From assembly GCF_003096695.1 (NCBI RefSeq), contig NZ_QEKY01000002.1:124001-188000 (forward strand): a stretch of DNA of 64,000 nucleotides, read 5' to 3'. The position numbers and the translations under genes were made by a program. Below the pieces are notes generated by a model, which was not told where the DNA came from, made no database searches, and saw only the letters and a program-made list of their open reading frames with translations. Positions within the stretch are counted from its first letter, which is position 1. Every line of letters starts with the position of its first letter. The stretch comes from Porphyromonas loveana. GTDB lineage: Bacteria; Bacteroidota; Bacteroidia; Bacteroidales; Porphyromonadaceae. Below, in pieces: positions 26,991 through 35,136 of this stretch.

Positions 26991-27030
26991 GAAGCCCCCG
27001 CGCTCATCGAGTGCGAGGGCTTCTTTTTTT
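26991..27030 (+). terminator. Terminator of nifJ
   Basis: Stem gaagcccccgcgc with gtgcgagggcttc (two mismatches), loop tcatcga, then a run of seven or more T. Confidence 0.88.
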
Positions 27031-27069
27031 GTCTGGGAACGGCATGAATGGAAGCAGCATCCGCGTAGG

Positions 27070-27600
27070 CTGGTATAAAAATCAAAGAGGAGATTGCAAC
27101 GAAAATCCGAAATGAACAGTGGTCGCCAGAGCAAATTGCAGGTCGCGATAAGCGAGAGCGGCAACTCATGGTGGGCAAAACCTCTATTTATGACTTCCTA
27201 CACGAGGATAAGCACAGCGGAGGTGCTCTATACACTCATTGCAGACATGTTCTCAGACATGGAGAGCAGACTTTCAAATCTGGTGAAGTGCAAGAAATCA
27301 AGGAACAGAAAGAACAATTCCAATCGATCACCAGTAATAACAAGTCAGAGTTCATGGTTTTTGATAAGATTGAAGAAGCCCTCAAGATGCCCGTATATTC
27401 TGCCAGAGCGTAGACCTTCTACGCGCAAACCTCACATCGAACAAGTAAATGCTGTCATCAGACAATACATCCCTATGCATTCTTCTTCCATTGAGTTAAC
27501 CCAGAAACAACTTGCAAATAATGAATACTAACGTAACAACAGACTCAGAAAAAAGCTTGAATATAGAACGCCTTTCGAACGTTTCTTTCTTAATTTGCTT
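27070..27600 (+). mobile_element. Second IS30-family transposase relic
   Basis: Reading across frames one sees EEIATKIRNEQWSPEQIAGR, KTSIYDFLHEDKHSGGALY and THCRHVLRHG, then QSITSNNKSEFMVFDKIEEA, VYSARA, VNAVIRQYIP and finally RLRKKLEYRTPFERFF. This is the full order of an IS30 transposase, but most of the linker between THCRH and the catalytic core is deleted. The DNG(S)EF motif has become NNKSEF, losing the catalytic Asp, and stops interrupt the end. It lies between the nifJ terminator and purB. Confidence 0.82.
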
Positions 27601-27652
27601 ATAGGTGGAATAGGCAGGCAGAAAAGCATACTAAGCAGAGCAAAATCTTTAT

Positions 27653-27660
27653 TACCTTTG
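27653..27660 (+). promoter_or_regulatory. Possible -7 element of purB
   Basis: TACCTTTG fits TAnnTTTG just past the IS30 relic; the leader would be about 90 nt. No -33 box at the usual spacing. Confidence 0.4.
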
Positions 27661-27756
27661 TTGCTCACTATTTGTAGAGGTTTCGTCGTCGTATCTCAAC
27701 GGATAATTAAAGACACAACTTCTCGTCATACTTTTCGGTTTTTCAGAACAAAACAA

Positions 27757-29100
27757 ATGATTGCTTTTCAAGCCCTTCAAGCCATTTCTCCTATTGATGG
27801 CAGGTATCGTGATAAGGTAGCAACACTCAGTCGCTATTTCTCAGAGGAATCTCTGATCCGTTACCGTGTCCAGGTAGAAGTAGAATACTTCATCGCTCTC
27901 TGTAGCGAATTGCCCTCACTCAAGGACGTCTGCACGCCCTCGCTCTGTGAAGAGCTGCGTCGCATCTACACAAACTTCAGCGAGGCCGATGCCGCTCGAG
28001 TAAAAGAAATAGAGGCTGTGACCAACCACGACGTTAAAGCCGTGGAATATTTCTTGAAAGAGAGATTCGAAACTCTCGGCATAGGAGAAGACAAGGAGTT
28101 TATCCACTTTGGCCTCACTTCGCAGGACATCAATAATACAGCCTTCCCGATGATGATCCGTGAGGCAATAGTCGATATATATATCCCCGCTCTACGAGAG
28201 CTTGTAGAGCAACTGCATGGCTATGCACTCGAATGGGAGGATATACCCATGCTCGCCAAGACCCATGGGCAGCCCGCTTCTCCGACTCGTTTAGGCAAAG
28301 AGATAGAAGTATTCGTATATCGCTTGCGTAAGCAAATCGAGCAGCTTGAAGCCGTACCACATAGCGGCAAATTCGGAGGAGCAACGGGTAACTTTAATGC
28401 ACACCACGTAGCCTATCCCGAGCATGATTGGAAAGATTTCGGTCGTCGCTTTTTGGCAATACTCGGGCTTGATCGCGAGGAATGGACTACCCAGATATCC
28501 AATTACGACAATATGGCAGCCCTCTTTGACGCCTGTTGTCGTATTAATGTAATCTTGATCGATCTCTGTCGCGACTTCTGGCAGTATATCTCCATGGAGT
28601 ACTTCAAGCAGAAAATTAAGGCCGGAGAGGTGGGTTCGTCAGCTATGCCGCATAAGGTGAACCCCATCGACTATGAGAATGCCGAAGGCAATCTGGGTAT
28701 TGCCAATGCGATATACGAGCATCTGTCGCGCAAACTCCCCATTTCCCGCTTACAACGCGACCTGACGGACTCCACCGTGCTGCGCAATGTGGGTGTACCT
28801 CTGGCACACTCGCTCATTGCAGTGTCAAGCATCCGAAAGGGACTGGGCAAGTTGCTCCTGAACGAAACGGCTCTGGAGCGCGATCTGCAGAACAACTATG
28901 CTGTTGTGGCCGAAGCCATCCAGACAATACTCCGCCGAGAAAGTTATCCCAATCCTTACGAAACGCTCAAAGCGTTGACGCGAACGAATGAAGCTATAAC
29001 GGCCGATTCGATCGCACAGTTCATCGAAACATTGGAAGTGGACGAAGCAGTCAAGAGGGAAATGCGCAAGATAACACCCTCGAATTACGTAGGAATATGA
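27757..29100 (+). CDS. purB: Adenylosuccinate lyase
   Basis: A 447-residue fumarase/aspartase-superfamily enzyme that acts twice in purine synthesis, releasing fumarate from SAICAR and adenylosuccinate. The family signature is GSSAMPHKVNPIDYENAEGN near residue 294. QAISPIDGRYRDKV at the N-terminus is the long, E. coli-like branch and fixes the start at 27757, although the frame is open into the IS30 relic. Confidence 0.95.
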   Translation: MIAFQALQAISPIDGRYRDKVATLSRYFSEESLIRYRVQVEVEYFIALCSELPSLKDVCTPSLCEELRRIYTNFSEADAARVKEIEAVTNHDVKAVEYFLKERFETLGIGEDKEFIHFGLTSQDINNTAFPMMIREAIVDIYIPALRELVEQLHGYALEWEDIPMLAKTHGQPASPTRLGKEIEVFVYRLRKQIEQLEAVPHSGKFGGATGNFNAHHVAYPEHDWKDFGRRFLAILGLDREEWTTQISNYDNMAALFDACCRINVILIDLCRDFWQYISMEYFKQKIKAGEVGSSAMPHKVNPIDYENAEGNLGIANAIYEHLSRKLPISRLQRDLTDSTVLRNVGVPLAHSLIAVSSIRKGLGKLLLNETALERDLQNNYAVVAEAIQTILRRESYPNPYETLKALTRTNEAITADSIAQFIETLEVDEAVKREMRKITPSNYVGI

Positions 29101-29194
29101 TTTTTTCCTACATTCGCTCAACCAAAGACATAAAAAAATGCTTAGCAACCGTGAGGTTGTATGTGTAGAATCTTAGAACAACCTATTTCAAGAA

Positions 29195-30508
29195 ATGACA
29201 ACTGAAGAATGCGATTTCATCGCAAAACGAAGCCGCGAGGACGCTTTTTCGTCAGACAAACGTACCGATGCTCCTTCGCCTTTCAAGACTGCGAACCGCT
29301 CGAGTGCCAGAGGAAGCTTTACTCCGACTCCACGCGTAGGAGCAACATCCCATCATGAATCGACGGATGCCCTACAGATGCGCAAGCGCCGTACCCGCAT
29401 CGGCGAACAACCATCTCGTCCTAAGTCCCCCTACGGACAAAATCGGCAAGGTGATTTCAATGACTCACACCCCTCCCAGCAGCGTACGTACAACAACGAT
29501 CGCTATGACAGGAGCGAACAGCGAGGTCCATCGCCGAGTTACAACCGGGACAACGAAGAGTTTGGACAAAGGAGAGCTACTACCAGACGGTATGAAAACG
29601 AATACGATGCCAATCGTGCCAGAAGAAATGATGAATATAGTCGTGGTGGCAGTCAATCTTTCCCCCATCACAAGCAACAGCCTCGCGAAGAACGTCCCAT
29701 CGGTACCAAAGTGCAGACAGCTCCTCAGAAGAAGAAAAAGAAAAAGCCTATCATACCGGTTAAGTATCAAGAGGTACTGGCAGACCCGAACGAGCCTATC
29801 CGTCTGAATAAATACTTGAGTAATGCAGGTGTATGCTCGCGTCGCGAAGCAGACCTTCTGATCGAAAGAGGTGAGGTCACGGTAAACGGTGAGGTTGTTA
29901 CCGAATTGGGCAGACGCATCACCCGCCAAGACGAGGTCATATATAAGGGAAACAAGGTCGAAATCGAAAGCAAGGTCTACGTACTTCTAAACAAACCAAA
30001 GAACTGCGTAACCACCACCGACGATCCCGAGTGCCGAACGACTGTTATGGAGATCGTAAAGCACGCTTGTCCCGAACGAATCTACCCCGTAGGACGTTTG
30101 GACCGTAACACGACTGGTGTACTCTTGATCACGAATGATGGTGACTTGGCCTCCAAGCTAACCCACCCTTCTTTTAAGAAAAAGAAAATCTACCACGTAT
30201 GGCTCAATAAGGACGTATCTATCGAAGATATGCAGAAGATTGCCGACGGCGTGGAGTTGGAAGATGGTGAGATTCATGCCGATGCCATCAGCTATGTGAA
30301 AGAGGATGACCTCTCTCAGGTGGGTATAGAGATACATAGTGGCCGTAACCGTATCGTACGACGCATATTCGAGCACCTCGGTTATCGAGTAAACAAGCTC
30401 GACCGCGTGTACTTTGCCGGTCTGACCAAGAAGAATCTACCCCGAGGCAAATGGCGTTACCTCAACGAGCAGGAAGTGAACAACCTCCGAATGGGAGCAT
30501 TCGAGTAA
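29195..30508 (+). CDS. rluB: 23S rRNA pseudouridine synthase, RluB type, with long low-complexity N-terminus
   Basis: A 437-residue protein. Residues 1 to about 185 are low-complexity, rich in R, N, Q, S, Y and D, and end in a poly-lysine block. Then comes an S4 RNA-binding domain (IRLNKYLSNAGVCSRREADL) and the RsuA/RluB catalytic domain with GRLDRNTTGVLLITNDG (catalytic Asp near 304) and RNRIVRRIFEHLGY. The family makes pseudouridine in helix 89-91 of 23S rRNA or in 16S rRNA. The tail is far longer than in proteobacterial RluB and may bind RNA non-specifically. Confidence 0.88.
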   Translation: MTTEECDFIAKRSREDAFSSDKRTDAPSPFKTANRSSARGSFTPTPRVGATSHHESTDALQMRKRRTRIGEQPSRPKSPYGQNRQGDFNDSHPSQQRTYNNDRYDRSEQRGPSPSYNRDNEEFGQRRATTRRYENEYDANRARRNDEYSRGGSQSFPHHKQQPREERPIGTKVQTAPQKKKKKKPIIPVKYQEVLADPNEPIRLNKYLSNAGVCSRREADLLIERGEVTVNGEVVTELGRRITRQDEVIYKGNKVEIESKVYVLLNKPKNCVTTTDDPECRTTVMEIVKHACPERIYPVGRLDRNTTGVLLITNDGDLASKLTHPSFKKKKIYHVWLNKDVSIEDMQKIADGVELEDGEIHADAISYVKEDDLSQVGIEIHSGRNRIVRRIFEHLGYRVNKLDRVYFAGLTKKNLPRGKWRYLNEQEVNNLRMGAFE

Positions 30509-30553
30509 GCAAAAAACGAATCAACGAATACCTTATACTATAGGACAAAGACA

Positions 30554-31951
30554 ATGAAAAGGACTAAAATCGCAGACGCCCTCCGCGGAGAGCTTGTCAG
30601 CCAGGAAATCAACATCAAAGGATGGGTGCGCACAAAGCGCGGGAACAAGGCTGTAAATTTTATTGCTCTCAATGATGGTTCTACGATTCACAATATTCAG
30701 ATCGTAGCCGATCTCGCCCAATTCGATGCAGCACTGATGGCCCAGATCACCACGGGAGCCTGCATCAGCGTCATCGGCAAGTTGGTGGAATCTCAAGGAT
30801 CCGGCCAGTCCGTTGAAGTACAGGCCTCGGCCATAGAGATATATGGTACTGCCGATCCTACGACTTACCCGCTGCAGAAGAAAGGCCACTCATTGGAGTT
30901 TCTGCGTGAAATCGCACACCTGCGTCCGCGTACCAATACCTTTGGTGCCATCTACCGCATCCGCCACCATATGGCTATTGCCATTCACACCTTCTTCCAC
31001 AACAAGGGGTACTACTATTTCCATGCACCTCTGATCACAGGTAGTGACTGCGAAGGAGCAGGACAGATGTTCCAGGTAACAACACTGAACCAAGACTGTC
31101 CTCCCCGCACCAAAGAAGGAGAAGTGGACTATCGCAAAGACTTCTTTGGTCGCCACACTTCGCTGACCGTATCGGGCCAGCTCGAAGGCGAAATGGCAGC
31201 CATGGCTATGGGAGGTATCTACACCTTCGGTCCTACATTCCGTGCCGAGAACTCCAACACACCCCGTCATTTGGCCGAGTTTTGGATGATCGAACCGGAA
31301 GTAGCTTTCTTGGAGATAGAAGAGAATATGGACTTGGCCGAAGAGTTCATCAAGTACTGCGTGCAGTGGGCATTGGACAATTGTATGGACGACATCAGCT
31401 TCCTTGGCGATCACTTCGACAAAGAGTTGGTAAGCCGTTTGCAGTTCGTTCTCGAAAAACCATTTGTTCGATTGTCTTATACCGAAGGGATACGCATCCT
31501 CGAGGAAGCTGTTAAGAATGGAACCAAGTTTGAATTCCCCATCTACTGGGGAGCCGATTTGGCCAGCGAACACGAACGCTATCTGGTAGAAGAGCACTTC
31601 AAGACACCGGTTATCATGACAGACTATCCCAAGGAGATCAAGAGTTTCTACATGAAGCTCAACGAAGACGGCAAGACCGTACGCGGCATGGATGTCCTCT
31701 TCCCCAAGATCGGAGAGATTATCGGAGGCTCAGAACGTGAAGCCGACTATGACAAATTGGTGGCTCGCGCTCAAGAGATGGGCGTACCCGAAAAAGATAT
31801 TTGGTGGTATCTCGATTCTCGTCGCTATGGTACGGCTCCACACAGCGGTTTCGGTCTCGGTTTCGAGCGATTGCTGTTGTTCGTAACTGGTATGAGCAAT
31901 ATCCGCGACGTGATCCCATTCCCTCGAACACCCAATAACGCTGAATTTTAA
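30554..31951 (+). CDS. asnS: Asparaginyl-tRNA synthetase
   Basis: A 465-residue class IIb synthetase. The N-terminal OB-fold anticodon domain ([21 protein letters not shown]) is followed by the catalytic core with motif 2 ([20 protein letters not shown]) and motif 3 ([10 protein letters not shown]). Length is typical. The stop is 35 bp before a strong terminator. Confidence 0.95.
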   Translation: MKRTKIADALRGELVSQEINIKGWVRTKRGNKAVNFIALNDGSTIHNIQIVADLAQFDAALMAQITTGACISVIGKLVESQGSGQSVEVQASAIEIYGTADPTTYPLQKKGHSLEFLREIAHLRPRTNTFGAIYRIRHHMAIAIHTFFHNKGYYYFHAPLITGSDCEGAGQMFQVTTLNQDCPPRTKEGEVDYRKDFFGRHTSLTVSGQLEGEMAAMAMGGIYTFGPTFRAENSNTPRHLAEFWMIEPEVAFLEIEENMDLAEEFIKYCVQWALDNCMDDISFLGDHFDKELVSRLQFVLEKPFVRLSYTEGIRILEEAVKNGTKFEFPIYWGADLASEHERYLVEEHFKTPVIMTDYPKEIKSFYMKLNEDGKTVRGMDVLFPKIGEIIGGSEREADYDKLVARAQEMGVPEKDIWWYLDSRRYGTAPHSGFGLGFERLLLFVTGMSNIRDVIPFPRTPNNAEF

Positions 31952-31986
31952 CAGACGGAATAGGTCTCTTACCACATAAAAATGAG

Positions 31987-32019
31987 AGAGGGTAGGCCTT
32001 GATGGCCTACCCTCTTTTT
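31987..32019 (+). terminator. Terminator of asnS
   Basis: Perfect 12-bp stem agagggtaggcc/ggcctaccctct, 5-nt loop, then ttttta. Confidence 0.9.
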
Positions 32020-32417
32020 ATTGACAATTGTCAGTTTCAACGACTGTGTAGTAGAATATTTGTCTATTATTCTGCTCAGATGAGAAATAATGTACATATT
32101 TGTATGCCGAAAAGCATGAGAATTAGACAGAAAGTATTTATTTTGTGCAAGATTGCGTCGGTTACGTCTAAATACATAGAGCAAACCCTTCGAACAGTAT
32201 ACATTAGCAAGTGTTATCTATACGTCTATTTTGGGACAATCCTCGCATTCTGATGGCATAGCAATAATCGGATATTAAGAATCGTTCCAAATAAGGAAGA
32301 TTCATAACAAATAAAGGACAAGAAGCGATAACAAGAGCCAAGCGCACCAACATCCGATAACGGAAGCTCTTCGTATCGCTCACCAAATAATGACAGTATT
32401 ATTAACAAAGAAAAGGA
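32020..32417. other. Intergenic region upstream of the response regulator
   Basis: About 400 bp without a credible gene; A+T-rich. Two TGGCGC-like cores 22 bp apart (tgggaca at 32232, tggcata at 32254) may be chance. No promoter of the standard form stands out. Confidence 0.5.
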
Positions 32418-33146
32418 ATGGAAGAAAAAACAAGAATCTTTCTCTGTGAAGATGACGGCAATATAGGACCTTTGCTCAAGGAGTACCTTGAGACGAAAGA
32501 TTATATCGTCGATTTATTCGCTGATGGAGAAGAGGGGTATGCCAATTTCGAAGAGAGTTCGTATGATATCTGCATACTCGATATCATGATGCCACGCAAA
32601 GATGGTTACTCACTTATACAGGAGATCCGGTTGATCGATCCGGTCGTTCCGGTTATTTTCTTGAGTGCCAAATCCAAAAAAGAGGATATTATCGAGGGAT
32701 TCAAGCTCGGGGCTGATGACTATGTCACCAAGCCTTTCAGCATGGAAGAACTCGCCATGCGCATCGAGGCACTCCTGCGTCGTTGCAGCGGCCGTGCACA
32801 TAAGTATATGTTGTGCTACCGCATTGGCAAATATCTATTCGACACACAGAAGCAAACCATCACTTTTGGCGATCGGGTAACCAAACTGACGACCAAGGAG
32901 AATGACCTGTTGGCACTGCTTTGTGCCAATGCCAATGAAACGCTTGAGCGCAACTTTGCCCTTAAGACAATTTGGACTGACGACAATTATTTCAATGCCA
33001 GAAGCATGGACGTCTATGTCACAAAGCTTCGCAAGCTACTGAAAGACGATCCCAATGTCGAGATCAAGAATGTCCATGGCAAAGGCTATCGACTGGTGAC
33101 TCCTCTCCGCGAACGCGAGAGCAAAGAGATGATCAAGGAGATCTAA
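32418..33146 (+). CDS. rprY: OmpR-family response regulator (RprY-like)
   Basis: A 242-residue two-component regulator. The receiver domain has the acidic pocket Glu11-Asp12-Asp13, phospho-acceptor Asp55 in ILDIMMP, Ser83 and Lys105 in DDYVTKPF. The C-terminal winged helix (SMDVYVTKLRKLLKDDP, KNVHGKGYRL) binds DNA. No histidine kinase is adjacent. It resembles RprY of P. gingivalis, an orphan regulator linked to stress and sodium-related genes; the name is by resemblance. A hairpin and a GNAT gene follow. Confidence 0.82.
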   Translation: MEEKTRIFLCEDDGNIGPLLKEYLETKDYIVDLFADGEEGYANFEESSYDICILDIMMPRKDGYSLIQEIRLIDPVVPVIFLSAKSKKEDIIEGFKLGADDYVTKPFSMEELAMRIEALLRRCSGRAHKYMLCYRIGKYLFDTQKQTITFGDRVTKLTTKENDLLALLCANANETLERNFALKTIWTDDNYFNARSMDVYVTKLRKLLKDDPNVEIKNVHGKGYRLVTPLRERESKEMIKEI

Positions 33147-33199
33147 GCGCATCGGCATTGTTCATCGTATTAAAGGGCAAAGCCGTACGCATTTGCATG

Positions 33200-33236
33200 A
33201 ACCCCGAGAGTTATTGGTCTTAACCCTCGGGGTTTA
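33200..33236 (+). terminator. Probable weak terminator or attenuator after rprY
   Basis: Nine-bp stem aaccccgag/ctcggggtt with a 17-nt loop and a broken T-run (tttatta). It may end some rprY transcripts before the GNAT gene. Confidence 0.55.
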
Positions 33237-33279
33237 TTACTTAATGAAAGACTAACTCTTAACGTACTTACCGGCACCC

Positions 33280-33852
33280 ATGATCCACCTGATCGACTAC
33301 TCATCGCTACCTCCTAAGGAACAGGAAACAGCATATCCGTTCGTCCGACAATTGTACGAAGCAGCCTTCCCTCCAGAAGAGAGGAGGTCTCAGGAAGATC
33401 TGCAACACGCCCTACTCCATCCCGACTGCCATCTCTCCCTCGTCCGCGAGGAGACTGAGGCCACAGGCTTCATGGGCTTCCTTATCAGCTGGGAGCTTTC
33501 ACCCACACTCACTTTCATCGAGCACTTTGCCATCCTGCCCGAGTGTCGTAATCGTCAGTTGGGTAGCACCATCCTCAAGCTCCTCACCGAGCAAGTCACT
33601 AATGCAGAGGCCTGCATGCTTCTGGAAGCAGAGCCACCACTAACGGAGATCGCCCGCAGACGAATCGGATTTTATGAGCGAGCCGGATTTGAGATCATCG
33701 ACACCGAATACTTACAACCATCCTATCACTTAGGCGGTGCAGCTGTACCCCTCTACCTTTTGGCTTTTAATGCTCAGGGAACTAACCTGACAGAAATGAT
33801 CCGACTCCTTTACAAACGAGTGTATCAGACGGCCTTTCCTCGACTTCCATAG
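33280..33852 (+). CDS. GNAT-family N-acetyltransferase
   Basis: A 190-residue acetyltransferase. The acetyl-CoA site is IEHFAILPECRNRQLGSTIL (R-x-x-Q-L-G form of motif A), and RIGFYERAGFEII is the usual C-terminal motif. In P. gingivalis a GNAT gene after rprY has been reported to encode an acetyltransferase that acts on RprY; that link is recalled, not shown by the sequence. The gene is 133 bp after rprY. Confidence 0.8.
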   Translation: MIHLIDYSSLPPKEQETAYPFVRQLYEAAFPPEERRSQEDLQHALLHPDCHLSLVREETEATGFMGFLISWELSPTLTFIEHFAILPECRNRQLGSTILKLLTEQVTNAEACMLLEAEPPLTEIARRRIGFYERAGFEIIDTEYLQPSYHLGGAAVPLYLLAFNAQGTNLTEMIRLLYKRVYQTAFPRLP

Positions 33853-33910
33853 TGCGCAGTCATCTATACGAAACCTATTCGCTCTCAAAGAAGGACAAAA
33901 CAACTCTTGC

Positions 33911-34002
33911 CACTTAATAGTATTAAGCCTTATCACTTGATAGTATCAAGTCCCAACACTTGACAGTATTAAGCCCTACCACCTGATAGTATCTTAATTT
34001 AG
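33911..34002. repeat. Four 23-bp palindromic tandem units
   Basis: Units start at 33911, 33934, 33957 and 33980. The core of unit 2, acttgatagtatcaagt, is a palindrome around a single G; units 1 and 3 keep it with one or two changes and unit 4 is decaying. The array lies between convergent genes (GNAT and the radical SAM gene), where it could act as a multi-hairpin end of transcripts from both sides. Confidence 0.8.
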
Positions 34003-34014
34003 AAATTATGGGGT

Positions 34015-34983
34015 TCAAATGGATTTCGGCAGAGGATGCGAGTTCATGCAGCCTTGCCAATAACGCCCCTGTCTGATATCGCGCTCCTGAATACGCCGTC
34101 TCACCAGATGGGTAAACTCATGATTCTTCATCCCCCATCGAGGCATCAATATCCATTCGGCCGGAGATTGCGACACGAAACGTTCCAAAACGATATCAGG
34201 GCGTAGCCGTTCGATAAAGTCGAGACAGAGATCGATGTACTCCGTTTCGGTATAGAATTGGAAAGCGGACGGATCGGCCAGATAATCTCGTCCCATGGCC
34301 GTCCCCCGAATAATCTGCAGCTGATGCAGCTTGAGCGTCGTGATCGGCAGAGCGGAGAGCTTATCCGCATGTCCGAGTATTTCATCTCGACTCTCCCACG
34401 GCAGGCCCAGTATCAAATGCGCCCCCACGGGCAGTCCGGCATCGGCAGTCCGCACAATGGCTTCCACGCTCTCTTCCCACAGATGCCCGCGATTCACTCG
34501 CTCCAACGTGCTATTGAGCGTACTCTCTACACCATATTCCACCAGGACGAAAGTACTCCCCGACAGTTCTTTCAGGTACGACAGCAAAGCCTCCGGCATA
34601 CAGTCGGGGCGCGTCCCGATGACGAGCCCGACCACTCCGGGAAAGGCCAAAGCCTCCTCATATTTCCGGATGATTTCCTCCTGCTCACCATAGGTATTGG
34701 TATAAGCTTGGAAGTAGGCCAGATACTTCATCTGCGGATATTTGCGGGAGAAGAAGGCGATCCCTTCGTGCAACTGCTCCGTCACCGATCGGTCGCTCAG
34801 CGCATAGGCCGGACTGAAGGTCTGATTATTGCAGTAAGTACAGCCTCCGCGCCCTTTCAGCCCGTCTCTGTTGGGACAGGTAAACCCCGCATTGAGGGTT
34901 ATCTTCTGCACTTTGTAGTGAGGGAATAGGCGATGCAGATAATCGCCAAACTCTCTATAACCTTGGAGTAGAGCATCGTTCAT
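34015..34983 (-). CDS. Radical SAM protein, TIGR01212/YhcC family
   Basis: A 322-residue radical SAM enzyme. Cys36, Cys48 and Cys51 in FTCPNRDGLKGRGGCTYCNN form the [4Fe-4S] ligands with the long spacing (C-x11-C-x2-C) of this family, and GAHLILGLPWESRDE is a later conserved piece. Its reaction is not known to me. I use the Met at 34983 (MNDALLQGYREFGDYL); 29 extra codons upstream do not look conserved. It faces away from the TonB receptor gene. Confidence 0.85.
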   Translation of the reverse strand: MNDALLQGYREFGDYLHRLFPHYKVQKITLNAGFTCPNRDGLKGRGGCTYCNNQTFSPAYALSDRSVTEQLHEGIAFFSRKYPQMKYLAYFQAYTNTYGEQEEIIRKYEEALAFPGVVGLVIGTRPDCMPEALLSYLKELSGSTFVLVEYGVESTLNSTLERVNRGHLWEESVEAIVRTADAGLPVGAHLILGLPWESRDEILGHADKLSALPITTLKLHQLQIIRGTAMGRDYLADPSAFQFYTETEYIDLCLDFIERLRPDIVLERFVSQSPAEWILMPRWGMKNHEFTHLVRRRIQERDIRQGRYWQGCMNSHPLPKSI

Positions 34984-35136
34984 TAGGCCAAAGATAGCGG
35001 ATATTTCAGCCGTTTGATACAAACCCATGCCAACAAACCACATTCTCCCATACCTTCCCCTATTGGACATCTCATCTGCCGAGGCAAAAGCCTATTTTCG
35101 TCCTCCAATCATTCACCACCAAATTACTGCATCGAT

